Below are positions 20,139 through 29,199 of a stretch of DNA of 64,000 nt, in pieces. Made by a program: the position numbers and the translations under genes. The stretch lies in the NCBI GenBank assembly GCA_965207125.1, contig OZ242263.1, positions 1,178,001 to 1,242,000 on the forward strand. Reading direction: 5' to 3'. How positions within the stretch are numbered: position 1 is the stretch's first letter; each line of letters opens with the position of its first letter. The notes below the pieces were generated by a model. It was not told where the DNA came from. It made no database searches and saw nothing but the letters and a program-made list of their open reading frames with translations. The DNA is from G965207125 sp965207125. GTDB lineage: Bacteria > Pseudomonadota > Alphaproteobacteria > Puniceispirillales > UBA1172.

Positions 20139-21025
20139 TCTTTTTTCAGCGGTGAGGCCAACGCGTCAGCAAGGGCGATCTTTCCACTTCCGGGCAATAG
20201 AGGTTTCTGCTGGTTTTCAGCGGGGGCCCAACCGGTCAAAGTAACAAGATCTATATCAGCGCGGATTCGTCCGTCCTCGTCAGAGAATCGTTCGCGGTAA
20301 ATTTTTTCAGCACGGATAAAAACTTCACGGCGGGTGAATCTTTTGCTTCGCTCCGTAAGTGCGTTCGCCTCCCCCATCGCTTTTAGCTCGCGCGTCATAG
20401 CGAAAATATCATCCCAAGTAATAGTGATGGTTTCGCTATCGACCACCGGCAAGGCGAATCCAGCGCGCATCAGCACCCCACCAAGCCCGCGAATATCAGC
20501 CATCGGCAAGACGCGCGGCGAGATACCACCTGTTGTTTCACTTTCGGCGGCGGCCAGAGCACCCCGCAATCCCTTCAGGCTATCGCCTCCTGCGAGCGCC
20601 ACCAGCAAAATCCCGTCAGGCTTTAACATCTGGCAGAGATGCGTTAACACAAGTGGCAAATCCTCAATCCAATGGAAAGAAAACCCTGATACTATGGCAT
20701 CAAACATCTGCCGTGGAAAAGGCAAGGCGTCATAATCAGCCACCAGCGCAGGAAAATCTTGAGCGGCATAGCTAGCCATGGCCCATGATGGATCAGCGGC
20801 AATCACGCGATCAGTTTTTCCCGTCTTGATCATCGCTTTGGCGACCTCTCCATGATGACACCCTAGATCGAGCATCATCGGGAATCGGCGTTTTATTGAA
20901 AGAATCTTTTCGGTAAGCCTTGCCGCCACCTCATTTTTCAGAAACTGATGGTCCGAGAAATTAGCGGCGGCGCGCTCGCGGTGTCGGCGGTGTGCGGGGA
21001 TATCAATCAAGTCAGATTTGGTCAT
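20123..21025 (-). CDS. Class I SAM-dependent methyltransferase, NDUFAF5/BioC-like
   Basis: 300-residue methyltransferase with motif I MLDLGCHHGEVAKAM and the downstream segments YDALPFPRQMFDAIVSGFSFHW and LKPDGILLVALAGG. Its closest known type is the alphaproteobacterial homologue of mitochondrial complex I assembly factor NDUFAF5, often annotated as BioC-like; the RHRERAAANF start fits. Its location beside argJ-mutT and the Nit amidase is the place where this gene is found in other Alphaproteobacteria. A role in biotin synthesis cannot be excluded. Confidence 0.8.
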   Translation of the reverse strand: MTKSDLIDIPAHRRHRERAAANFSDHQFLKNEVAARLTEKILSIKRRFPMMLDLGCHHGEVAKAMIKTGKTDRVIAADPSWAMASYAAQDFPALVADYDALPFPRQMFDAIVSGFSFHWIEDLPLVLTHLCQMLKPDGILLVALAGGDSLKGLRGALAAAESETTGGISPRVLPMADIRGLGGVLMRAGFALPVVDSETITITWDDIFAMTRELKAMGEANALTERSKRFTRREVFIRAEKIYRERFSDEDGRIRADIDLVTLTGWAPAENQQKPLLPGSGKIALADALASPLKKDQSQS

Positions 21026-21423
21026 AACAGACTTAAGAAAACCTATCTAATCTTGAAATGGCAAGACCAAATCATCCGAAAGTAAGAAATTTTACCCGCC
21101 GTCATGCTATAATAACCGTATAGAAAAATTGTTGATCGATCAGTATAGCCCTGTCCGGAATCTCAAATAAGTATAAATGGAAGGCCTGAGTAAATCAGGT
21201 TCAGTTTTTCTGTATATCTGATTTGAACTCGGATAGATCAGTCACAGTTTTGTCTATTGCTGCTGGCAAGGTCATATCTTCTTTGAAATGCTTTATGTCC
21301 TCATAACCAAAACAAAATATTTTGCGCCGAACAGTCTCATATGGCTATCCCTCTCAGACAAGCCTTGAAGAATAGGGAGTATCAAGTGTACAATTCCCAC
21401 CACAAGAGATCATCGAGGAAAAA
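21026..21423. other. 398-base intergenic region with a possible decayed gene fragment
   Basis: In related genomes comF and grxC commonly lie between this methyltransferase and the Nit amidase; neither is here. On the minus strand a stop-to-stop open frame of 47 codons (21204-21344) reads RRKIFCFGYEDIKHF near its start and VTDLSEFKSD later, protein-like but with no credible start in frame; an ATG in the neighbouring frame at about 21339 would need a frameshift. The 5' part slightly resembles the start of SDR/YeeZ-type oxidoreductases. A TATAAT-like hexamer sits near 21109 without a good -35. I call no gene. Confidence 0.3.
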
Positions 21424-22257
21424 ATGACCGTCTTTCGTGTCGCCAACTGCCAGATCACCGCAGCCGCCCGTGAAGAGGACAGCCTCAAAACTATTCTGCC
21501 GATGATCGCTGAGGCGTCCGGTGAGGCTGATCTGGTTTGCCTTCCCGAATGCGCGACCATGATGGGGGCTGATAAATCGCTGATTATCAGCGATTGTCCG
21601 ACTGAGAAAAACAGCCTTGGGCTGGCCACACTACGCGATGAGGCTGCGGCACGTGGTGTTTGGATTTTAATCGGCTCGTTAACTATTCGCCCTGATGATG
21701 AGGACGGGCTTTTGGTCAACAGAAGTTATCTTATTGCCCCTGACGGATCAATCTGCGCGCGTTACGATAAAATCAACATGTTCGATGTCGAGGTTGGGGA
21801 TGGGCAGATATATTGTGAATCGGCGTTTTATAGGTCAGGCCAAAAGGCGGTTCTTGCCGAAACACCTTTTGGTCAAATCGGAATGACAATTTGTTATGAT
21901 GTGCGTTTTCCGGCCCTTTTCCGACATCTCGCACAGAACGGCGCTGAGATCATCACCGTACCAGCTGCCTTCACGCAAGTTACAGGGTTGGCGCATTGGC
22001 ATGTTCTGATGCGCGCAAGGGCAATTGAAACCGGCTGTTTCATCGTAAGCCCAGCGCAATGGGGCGTTCATGCAGGCGGGCGAGAAACTTATGGCCACTC
22101 ACTGATCGTCTCGCCCTGGGGCGAGATTTTAGCCGATGGTGGCGAAGGCGAAGGGATCACCTATGCTGAGATAAACACAGAGAAAGTCACCAAGGCCAGA
22201 GCATCGATTCCCAGCCTTAGCAACGACCGGGATTTTCTACCCTCACGCACCACCTGA
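21424..22257 (+). CDS. Carbon-nitrogen hydrolase (Nit1/Nit2-type, deaminated glutathione amidase-like)
   Basis: Nitrilase-superfamily amidase of 277 residues. The catalytic triad can be placed at Glu42 (LPECATM), Lys116 (RYDKINMFDV) and Cys157 (TICYDVRFP). DVRFP together with YDKINMFDV is the pattern of the Nit branch that hydrolyses deaminated glutathione, a metabolite repair reaction. The next gene in most relatives, grxC, would fit a glutathione link but is missing here. The substrate is inferred from the subfamily. Confidence 0.88.
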   Translation: MTVFRVANCQITAAAREEDSLKTILPMIAEASGEADLVCLPECATMMGADKSLIISDCPTEKNSLGLATLRDEAAARGVWILIGSLTIRPDDEDGLLVNRSYLIAPDGSICARYDKINMFDVEVGDGQIYCESAFYRSGQKAVLAETPFGQIGMTICYDVRFPALFRHLAQNGAEIITVPAAFTQVTGLAHWHVLMRARAIETGCFIVSPAQWGVHAGGRETYGHSLIVSPWGEILADGGEGEGITYAEINTEKVTKARASIPSLSNDRDFLPSRTT

Positions 22258-22265
22258 GTATCAAG

Positions 22266-22307
22266 CCGGACTGTTAGGTCCGGACTGTTAGGTCCAGACT
22301 GTTAGGT
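22266..22307. repeat. Three tandem copies of a 14-bp unit
   Basis: CCGGACTGTTAGGT occurs at 22266-22279 and 22280-22293, and with one change (CCAGACTGTTAGGT) at 22294-22307. The array lies between two convergent genes and its third copy runs across the accA stop codon (TAA at 22302-22304 on the minus strand). The unit contains no strong dyad, so it is not an obvious terminator. Confidence 0.9.
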
Positions 22308-23258
22308 GAGGTGTCCTTCACCAAATTTAAGGTATTTCTCGCGGCGGTCTGCAAGTAACGCTGTTGCATCAAGTACCTCGATCTCTGAAAGATGCTTATC
22401 GATCGCATCTCCAAGTAGCGCGATCGCCGCATCAGGGTCACGATGGGCGGCTCCAAGAGGCTCAGAGACAATATCATCAACAACACCAAATTTTACCATA
22501 TCCTTAGCGGTGAGCCTGAGGGAGGCCGCAGCATCGGTGGCATGCTCGGCATTCCGCCAGAGAATAGATGAGCATCCTTCAGGCGAGATCACCGAATAAA
22601 CCGCGTGCTCTAACATAACGACTCTGTTGCCAGTAGCGAGCGCGATGGCTCCGCCTGAGCCGCCCTCACCTACAATCGCAGTGATCAGCGGCGTTGGCAG
22701 GTTAAGGCAAGTCTGAATAGAGCGCGCGATGGCTTCAGCCTGCCCGCGTTCTTCGGCTCCACGTCCAGGATAAGCGCCTGCGGTATCGATGAGCGTGATC
22801 ACAGGCAAGCAAAATCGTCCAGCCAGTTCCATCAATCGCCTCGCCTTGCGATATCCCTCAGGTCTGACCATGCCAAAATTATGCTTGATACGTTCTTCTG
22901 TTGTGGCCCCTTTTTCGGTGCCTATAACAACGACAGGACGCCCTCGGAATCGAGCGAGGCCGCCGACCACCGCATAATCCTCAGCGTAATTGCGATCACC
23001 CGCGAGCGGAACAAACTCATCGAACAACGCCGCAATAATCATAGCAGTTTTCGGGCGGTCGGGGTGGCGTGCAACCTGAACCTTTTCCCAAGGGCCAAGA
23101 TTAGCATAGGTTTTTTTGAGTTCATGGCTGATTCGCTTCTGCAACCTGCCAATCTCTTCGACGATATTGATATCGCCATCGGTGGAAAGATGTCTCAGCT
23201 CGATAACCTTGCCTTCGAGAATCGATATAGCTTTTTCAAAATCAAGAAAATGCTGCAT
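22302..23258 (-). CDS. accA: Acetyl-CoA carboxylase carboxyltransferase subunit alpha
   Basis: Forms the carboxyltransferase of acetyl-CoA carboxylase with AccD and makes malonyl-CoA for fatty acids. The 318-residue protein begins with the family motif FLDFEKAISILEGKV and contains RPEGYRKARRLM, IDTAGAYPGRGAEERGQ and GEGGSGGAIA. It is the last gene in the minus-strand series exported protein-xerD-accA. Its stop codon lies in a 14-bp repeat. Confidence 0.97.
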   Translation of the reverse strand: MQHFLDFEKAISILEGKVIELRHLSTDGDINIVEEIGRLQKRISHELKKTYANLGPWEKVQVARHPDRPKTAMIIAALFDEFVPLAGDRNYAEDYAVVGGLARFRGRPVVVIGTEKGATTEERIKHNFGMVRPEGYRKARRLMELAGRFCLPVITLIDTAGAYPGRGAEERGQAEAIARSIQTCLNLPTPLITAIVGEGGSGGAIALATGNRVVMLEHAVYSVISPEGCSSILWRNAEHATDAAASLRLTAKDMVKFGVVDDIVSEPLGAAHRDPDAAIALLGDAIDKHLSEIEVLDATALLADRREKYLKFGEGHLT

Positions 23259-23300
23259 GATGATTGATCCTTTTGGTGTCCTTAGGGTTTTATAGCGAAA

Positions 23301-24230
23301 TCAACGACGCCGGGCAAGTGGGTGGGAGGATTGAACAAGTCCTGCCAAGCGATCATCTCGAGTTTTGGTATAAATTTCAGTGGTAGCAATATCGGCATGC
23401 CCAAGCAACAGCTGCAATGAACGCAAATCAGCTCCTCGGTTAAGCATGTGCGTGGCGAAAGAATGGCGTAATACATGCGGGCTAACTTTATCCCGATGGA
23501 TTCCGCATTTGCGAGCCAGTCCAGCCAGCGCATGATAGACGCTTTGCCGCGAGATCATCCCCTCCCCTTTAATAGACGGAAAAAGATACGAAGACGCAAT
23601 AAAATCGGGATTTTTATCACGCCACTTGAGCCAGCCTGCCGCCGAATCTAGCGCAGCCTCGGTCATCACCACCATTCTCTCCTTGCCACCCTTGCCTTTG
23701 ATAATCATAGTTTTGCGCCTTTGAGCAAAGGGCGTGACCTCAAGCCGCGTCATCTCGCTAACCCTCAACCCGCTAGCGTAAAGGATCTCAAGCATTGCGA
23801 GGATTTTGGCTGATTCAGCTGTATCAGACGCAGCAGCGGTATCGATCAGACACTGAACCTCCTCTTCGGTCAGGCTTTTCGGCAGAGGCTGCGGCATCGA
23901 TGGCGAGGTAAGAAATTGCAAAGGATTCGCCTCACGGTATCTTTCCTCCACAGCGAACAGCATAAAGCGCTTAAGTGCGCTAACCCTTCGAGCAAGCGAG
24001 GCTGGCGCGAGGTGGTCAGCCCAATCGCCCATCGCATCGCGGAACTCATCCTCCGCCGCCACCATAAGGCTAGTTGATCGTCTACCAAGAGCGAGCGCCA
24101 CAGCCTCGAGATCTTGACGATAAGCGAGCGCGGTATTAACGGAAATGCGTTTTTCAGCCTTTATCGCCTCAAGATAGGCATCGATGACACGGCGGTCATC
24201 GCGGGTGACTTGATCGTCAGCCATCATCAT
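23301..24230 (-). CDS. xerD: Site-specific tyrosine recombinase XerD
   Basis: Works with XerC at dif to resolve chromosome dimers. The SAM-like N-terminal domain is followed by the catalytic domain with Arg in ASGLRVSEMTRLEV, the HVLRHSFATHML box, LGHADIATTEIYTK with the second His, and the nucleophile Tyr. The frame extends further upstream, but those residues overlap the preceding gene heavily. I start at the ATG cluster at 24230-24224 (MMMADDQVTRDD), which overlaps the upstream stop by only a few bases. Position beside accA and aroK fits XerD rather than an integrase of a mobile element. Confidence 0.92.
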   Translation of the reverse strand: MMMADDQVTRDDRRVIDAYLEAIKAEKRISVNTALAYRQDLEAVALALGRRSTSLMVAAEDEFRDAMGDWADHLAPASLARRVSALKRFMLFAVEERYREANPLQFLTSPSMPQPLPKSLTEEEVQCLIDTAAASDTAESAKILAMLEILYASGLRVSEMTRLEVTPFAQRRKTMIIKGKGGKERMVVMTEAALDSAAGWLKWRDKNPDFIASSYLFPSIKGEGMISRQSVYHALAGLARKCGIHRDKVSPHVLRHSFATHMLNRGADLRSLQLLLGHADIATTEIYTKTRDDRLAGLVQSSHPLARRR

Positions 24231-26073
24231 GCGTAAGGCGGGCAAGACCCCAACCCCTAATAATTTCCAGAGCAAAATCACGACTCGCATCAATCAACCC
24301 TGCGTCATATAAAACTCCGACCATCATCGCAGCATCATCGCGCGTCAGGCGGTAAAGGGGCATATCATCGAGAACAACTGCGATCGCCAATGTGACTTCG
24401 GCAGGCTTGCTTTGGTATCTAAGGGCCTCTATTGCACGTTTTTGCGGAAAACTAATCTGTTTAGCCTCAATGGCCGGAGAAACGGCGGCGAATCTGTCAT
24501 CACCAATCAAGGGTGGGACGGTAATTCCCGCTGCATTTAGCACAGGAATCGCGTCATAGTTCTCGCTCGCCCGCAGGGTTTCGAGCGATACAGCACCCCC
24601 CGCAATGGCGTCAGGCAAAGCAATCCATGCTCTCGCAGCAGTGGGTAGATCAATGGTATCAGGCAAGACCATACCAGCGGCGGCCGCCATCACAACAACG
24701 TCCTCAGGCGCAGTCTCGCCTTGCGCCATCGCGTCGATCACATGCGAGGTCCAGATCGCCGCTGCCTCGCCGCCAAGCAGAAAAAAATCATGTTTGAGTG
24801 CGGTTGTAGCCAGCTGAATTTTCTCACGCAACGGCAAAACTGAAGCCATGGCGTGCCAAGCACGAACTCTGGCGGCATCGATATTTTGGCCGGGTTGCCC
24901 CGCAGTAAAATCGGTCAGTGCAGCGGTTGAGGAAATCGCATCTTCGGGCAACGCTCGCCAGTCTTCGATCTGCTCTGTGAGGGGTTTGTGCCGCAGGTAA
25001 AACACACGCCCCAAATGATAATAGCGCGCCTCGGGCAGCTGATAATGGAGATTGGCAAGGCTTTGGCTTAAAACTGTCGGCATCGCGGCAATCATTTCAA
25101 GAGTAATATCTATATTGCCGCTATCCATCAGAGCGAGATTAAGTGCGGTTGGCACCGGGTTGTTCAATTCGGGAGCACCCTCAGCAGCGGCCTCGATACG
25201 TTGGCGCATCAGAGTAAAAAAGGCATCATCCTGAACACCTCTGGCTTCGAGAATATCGAGTTGAAAGCTGGCGCGGGTAGTATCTTGGTTGATCAATGCG
25301 CAAAAACTCTGAATTTGGAACCAGTAAAAATCTTCTGAGGTATCAGCCTCTGAGGCATCAGCCATAGCGTCAGCGATCGCGCAAGCCTCGGCGTCATTGC
25401 GGGTGATAAGGTCATGATCGGCGAGAAAACGTTGCCGGTTCTGCCTGAGCACGTCATCGGGCAGCTGCCGTGTCATTTCGGCAAGGGTGTTTGATAAACC
25501 TTGCGCGGCGAGCCAGTTCAATCTCGCTTCGGCGAATGCGCCAGCTTTTTCAGTGGCCCCCTGAGGCGGCAACGCACTATTGATCATAACATGCCGAAGT
25601 AATCGGTCTATCGTGGCGGAATAGAGGCGGTTTTCCGGCAGGCGCTCCATCAGTATCAGTGCGGTGTCCACATCGCTGTTCCGCCACATGATTCTATCAA
25701 GACTTTCAAGTTGGGGCAGGACAACTCCTAAAGTTGTTAGTCTCACGGCTTCAGGGTCTTGCCGTGTTAAAGTCACAGCAGGCGGAATCCGCGATGAATC
25801 CGCACCCTCGTCATCCTCAGGCGCAATATCGGTAACCGCTTGGGTGATATCATCGGTGGAGGCTGGATTGGTAACGGGAGCGATGTCATCATCGCCCGCA
25901 GGGTACTCGTCTCCCAAAATGGTCAGGTCAACTGCTCTGTTGCTATTGGATTCCCGATGATCATCATTAGACCCTTGTGCCCATGTGAGGTGTGAGCAAA
26001 CCAGCATGAGGTTGATCATGAAAACCCCCACAACGTAGCGCGGTAACATTTTTGAATTGATCGCCATGGTCAT
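24217..26073 (-). CDS. Large exported protein of unknown function, alpha-helical
   Basis: Protein of about 618 residues with an N-terminal signal peptide (hydrophobic MLPRYVVGVFMINLMLVCSHLTWA). Then comes an acidic, low-complexity stretch, and a long Ala/Leu-rich helical region that looks like a solenoid with no Cys-rich or catalytic motif that I recognise. Similar large exported helical proteins lie between xerD and aroK in other alphaproteobacteria. Frame opens at a GTG at 26085; I use the ATG at 26073. It is divergent from aroK with about 100 nt between them and overlaps xerD. Function unknown; periplasmic location inferred. Confidence 0.75.
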   Translation of the reverse strand: MTMAINSKMLPRYVVGVFMINLMLVCSHLTWAQGSNDDHRESNSNRAVDLTILGDEYPAGDDDIAPVTNPASTDDITQAVTDIAPEDDEGADSSRIPPAVTLTRQDPEAVRLTTLGVVLPQLESLDRIMWRNSDVDTALILMERLPENRLYSATIDRLLRHVMINSALPPQGATEKAGAFAEARLNWLAAQGLSNTLAEMTRQLPDDVLRQNRQRFLADHDLITRNDAEACAIADAMADASEADTSEDFYWFQIQSFCALINQDTTRASFQLDILEARGVQDDAFFTLMRQRIEAAAEGAPELNNPVPTALNLALMDSGNIDITLEMIAAMPTVLSQSLANLHYQLPEARYYHLGRVFYLRHKPLTEQIEDWRALPEDAISSTAALTDFTAGQPGQNIDAARVRAWHAMASVLPLREKIQLATTALKHDFFLLGGEAAAIWTSHVIDAMAQGETAPEDVVVMAAAAGMVLPDTIDLPTAARAWIALPDAIAGGAVSLETLRASENYDAIPVLNAAGITVPPLIGDDRFAAVSPAIEAKQISFPQKRAIEALRYQSKPAEVTLAIAVVLDDMPLYRLTRDDAAMMVGVLYDAGLIDASRDFALEIIRGWGLARLTHDDG

Positions 26074-26171
26074 ATTTTCTCGCACTCATTGCCGTTAAGT
26101 CTTGAGGATTGTATTATATCATTTATTATGTCGGGAATGAGGCAGAAAATTCATCCGATGGAGATACCCCA

Positions 26172-26771
26172 ATGAGTAGCGCCCACTCGGTGAGTGGTGA
26201 GGACTTCTCTCTACTGAAAAAATCGCACCCACTTGACCGTAGCATTGTTATGGTTGGTCTGATGGGGGCGGGTAAAACGAAGATCGGGCGCTGGATTTCT
26301 GGACAGATTGGAGTAGAGTTTGTTGATAGCGACAGGGAAATAGAATCTGTGTCAGGTCTTCAGATCAGCGATATTTTTGATTTAAAAGGCGAGGCTGCGT
26401 TTCGTGATCTAGAACGGCGCGAGATAAGACGTCTTTTATCGAAACCGCCGATGGTGGTTTCGGTTGGTGGCGGGGCGTTCTGTCAAGCTGATAGCAGACG
26501 GATGATCAAGGAAAAAGCGATATCGGTCTGGTTGAGGGCGCCCCCTGAAACACTGGCCGCGCGAATCAGCAATCCCGATACCCGCCCGCTACTTAAAGAC
26601 AAAGACCCGGTTAAAGTATTGCGCGAATTAGCAAAGCAACGCGAGGCCTCTTACGCTGAAGCTGATGTTGTTGTCGACACCGATGGTCTTGAGCTTTCCC
26701 AGTCAGAGGATAAAGTTCTCGCAGCAATCAACCACCATCTTATGGCCACCGCCAAAGGAGAAGCGTCTTGA
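26172..26771 (+). CDS. aroK: Shikimate kinase
   Basis: Phosphorylates shikimate in aromatic amino acid synthesis. Walker A is GLMGAGKT (about residues 29-36). The shikimate-binding segments include FRDLERREIRRLL and VVSVGGGAF, and the lid region contains NPDTRPLL. The open frame extends 21 codons upstream, but the ATG at 26172 has GGAG eight nt before it and gives the usual length (199 residues). The stop codon overlaps the aroB start. Confidence 0.95.
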   Translation: MSSAHSVSGEDFSLLKKSHPLDRSIVMVGLMGAGKTKIGRWISGQIGVEFVDSDREIESVSGLQISDIFDLKGEAAFRDLERREIRRLLSKPPMVVSVGGGAFCQADSRRMIKEKAISVWLRAPPETLAARISNPDTRPLLKDKDPVKVLRELAKQREASYAEADVVVDTDGLELSQSEDKVLAAINHHLMATAKGEAS

Positions 26772-27913
26772 GCCCATCTTCATCAGACGGGCGGGCTGAG
26801 GTAGTCGTTCCTCTTGGCGCGCGCGAGTACACCATCCATATCGGCGGGGGATTGCTCGCTGAAGCTGGTGCGATCCTCCGTCCCTTCATCGACGGCCGCC
26901 AAGTGGTCGTCATCGCCGATGCGGCCCCCGCTGAGTTTTTCCTCGATGATTTCCTCGCGGGGTTGGAAGGCGCGCGCTCGATCACGCACTGGGTAATCGA
27001 GGGCGGAGAGGAATCTAAATCTTTTAGCCGCTATGAGGAATTGCTTAACTGGCTCATAGAAACTGGCGTTGATCGACAAAGCGTTCTGATCGCATTTGGC
27101 GGCGGCGTCCTCGGCGATCTGGTTGGCTTCGCGGCGGCAACACTGTTGCGCGGAGTTGACTTTATCCAGATACCAACAACACTGCTCGCGCAGACCGACA
27201 GTTCGGTTGGTGGCAAGACCGGCATCAATACGATAGGTGGAAAAAATCTGGTTGGTGCATTTCACCAACCTAAAGCAGTCTTAATTGACCCGTCTCTTTT
27301 AACAACTCTGCCACAGCGTGAGATTCTATCGGGCTACGCTGAGGTGGTGAAATACGGTCTAATTGGAGATGCTCCATTTTTCGAATGGCTCGAGGAAAAT
27401 TACCCTGCGCTCCTCGCCCTCGATCTTGAGGTGTTGATCAAAGCGATCAGCGTGTGTTGCACGGCAAAGGCTGAAATTGTAACGGCGGATGAACACGATT
27501 CCGGCGGCCGGGCCCTGCTTAATCTTGGACATAGTTTTGGTCATGCCTTTGAGGCTGAGGCTGGTTATGACGGCTCAGTGCTTCATGGCGAGGCGGTTGC
27601 GGCGGGACTCAGTTACGCTTTTGCGCTGTCGTTTCATTCAGGGTTGGTCTCTGGCGGCTGTTATCACCGGGTACAACGTCATCTGGAGGCGGTCGGATTG
27701 CCGTGGCGGCGCGAGATGCTATCGAATAAACTCGCTATCGCACCGCCATCTAGATTAATCGAGCACATGGGCAAGGATAAAAAAAATCAAGGAGATGCGT
27801 TAGTGTTAATTTTAGCGAAAGACATTGGCAAGGCCTTCATCGCACCCCAAGTTGCTCCCCGCGCCATCGCTGAAGTTTTGGACAATAATTTTCTTGATGG
27901 GATTCCGGCATGA
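26768..27913 (+). CDS. aroB: 3-dehydroquinate synthase
   Basis: Second enzyme of the shikimate pathway, NAD- and metal-dependent. Family motifs include EESKSFSRYEELLNWL, FGGGVLGDLVGFAAATLLRG, IPTTLLAQTDSSVGGKTGIN, and the metal ligands in NLGHSFGHAFE and LHGEAVAAG. The start is TTG at 26768, overlapping the aroK stop (TTGA), with a strong AAAGGAG seven nt upstream, so expression is probably coupled. It overlaps the next gene by 4 nt (ATGA). Confidence 0.97.
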   Translation: MSPSSSDGRAEVVVPLGAREYTIHIGGGLLAEAGAILRPFIDGRQVVVIADAAPAEFFLDDFLAGLEGARSITHWVIEGGEESKSFSRYEELLNWLIETGVDRQSVLIAFGGGVLGDLVGFAAATLLRGVDFIQIPTTLLAQTDSSVGGKTGINTIGGKNLVGAFHQPKAVLIDPSLLTTLPQREILSGYAEVVKYGLIGDAPFFEWLEENYPALLALDLEVLIKAISVCCTAKAEIVTADEHDSGGRALLNLGHSFGHAFEAEAGYDGSVLHGEAVAAGLSYAFALSFHSGLVSGGCYHRVQRHLEAVGLPWRREMLSNKLAIAPPSRLIEHMGKDKKNQGDALVLILAKDIGKAFIAPQVAPRAIAEVLDNNFLDGIPA

Positions 27914-29199
27914 GTGCAATCAGCGTCATCATTCTAATGGTAGTCATTTGTTTTCTGCTAGCAACATCAGCTTTTTTTTCAGGGTCTGAAACAGCGTTAA
28001 CGGCAGCATCCGAAGCGCGGATGCGAACCCTTGCTAAAAAAGGGAATGAGAACGCCTCAGCCTTTGAACGTCTGCGGCGGCAACGTGATATATTGCTAAG
28101 CACGCTGCTGATCGGCAATAATCTGGTCAACACACTTGCGACCTCACTGGCAACAGGGGTGATGATTACATTATTCGGCGATAAAGGCATTGCACTTGCG
28201 ACGGTCTTGATGACCGCGGTCATCGTTCTTTTCTCTGAAGTTTTACCAAAGACTTACGCGTTTAATCACGCGACCGGGCTTGCACTGCGTATCTCGCGCC
28301 CAGTGGGCATTTTGGTGATGCTTTTACGCCCTTTGAGCCTTAGCTTGCACTGGATTGTGCGCATTGTTGCCTCACGTCTACCGTCAGATCACGGTAGCCG
28401 CGAGGAAGAGTTGCGCGGGATGATTGATATCCACACTTCTTCAGCAGGTAAAGAAATCAAAGAACAAGGGGCGATGCTGTCAAGCGTTCTAGATTTAGGA
28501 ATGATCGTGGTGGACGAAGTGATGACCCATCGAGCCTCGGTATCGATGATCTCTGATGATATGGACGCCGAGGCGGTTTTGCGTCATGTGATGGAATCGC
28601 CATTCACGCGTCATCCAGTATATTCGGGCAAGTCTGATAACATTATCGGCGTGCTGCATGTCAAGGCGTTGCTACGGGCGATGGGGAACGCCACAAGCAT
28701 CGAGGCGCTTGAGCAAATCAATATCATCGACATTGCGGCGGAGGCGTATTTCGTGCCTGAGACGACATTGCTCATCGACCAGTTGCAAGCATTTAGAAAT
28801 AGACGTGAGCATTTCGCGGTGGTGGTCGATGAATATGGTGACTTCAGAGGGATCGTCACTCTTGAGGATATTTTAGAGGAAATTGTCGGCGCTATAGATG
28901 ATGAACATGATATTGATCTGGTGGGGTTACGGCCTCAGAATGACGGCTCATGGGTGGCGGACGGCCAAGTTACAATCAGGGATTTGAATAGAGAACTAGG
29001 GTGCTCGTTGCCCGATAATGCAGCCTCCACCCTTGCGGGATTAATTTTGCATGAAGCGAGGGCGATTCCGGTGACCGGTCAAGAGTTTTATTTTCATAAC
29101 ATGCGGTTTAGGATTTTGCGTAGCAATCGCAACCGAATCGAAAAAATTCAGTTCTGGCATGAAATTGGCAAAGATGAGGAGATAGAAAATGGCACGTGA
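27910..29199 (+). CDS. CNNM/CorB-type transporter-associated protein (DUF21, CBS pair, CorC-HlyC)
   Basis: 429-residue membrane protein. DUF21 covers about the first 180 residues with several helices and the motifs AFFSGSETALTAAS and LLIGNNLVNTLATSLA. Two CBS domains follow (VDEVMTHRASV and VVDEYGDFRGIVTLEDILEEIVG), then a C-terminal CorC/HlyC FAD-binding-like domain. The family includes CorB/CNNM magnesium transporters and was long called hemolysin-related. It follows aroB with a 4-nt overlap as in many Alphaproteobacteria. Magnesium efflux is the likely role, by family. Confidence 0.88.
   Translation: MSAISVIILMVVICFLLATSAFFSGSETALTAASEARMRTLAKKGNENASAFERLRRQRDILLSTLLIGNNLVNTLATSLATGVMITLFGDKGIALATVLMTAVIVLFSEVLPKTYAFNHATGLALRISRPVGILVMLLRPLSLSLHWIVRIVASRLPSDHGSREEELRGMIDIHTSSAGKEIKEQGAMLSSVLDLGMIVVDEVMTHRASVSMISDDMDAEAVLRHVMESPFTRHPVYSGKSDNIIGVLHVKALLRAMGNATSIEALEQINIIDIAAEAYFVPETTLLIDQLQAFRNRREHFAVVVDEYGDFRGIVTLEDILEEIVGAIDDEHDIDLVGLRPQNDGSWVADGQVTIRDLNRELGCSLPDNAASTLAGLILHEARAIPVTGQEFYFHNMRFRILRSNRNRIEKIQFWHEIGKDEEIENGT

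Noticed and set aside
23301..24230. Phage or island integrase
   Set aside because: The tyrosine recombinase sits in the conserved accA-xerD-aroK neighbourhood with no att repeats, tRNA target or phage genes, so it is housekeeping XerD.
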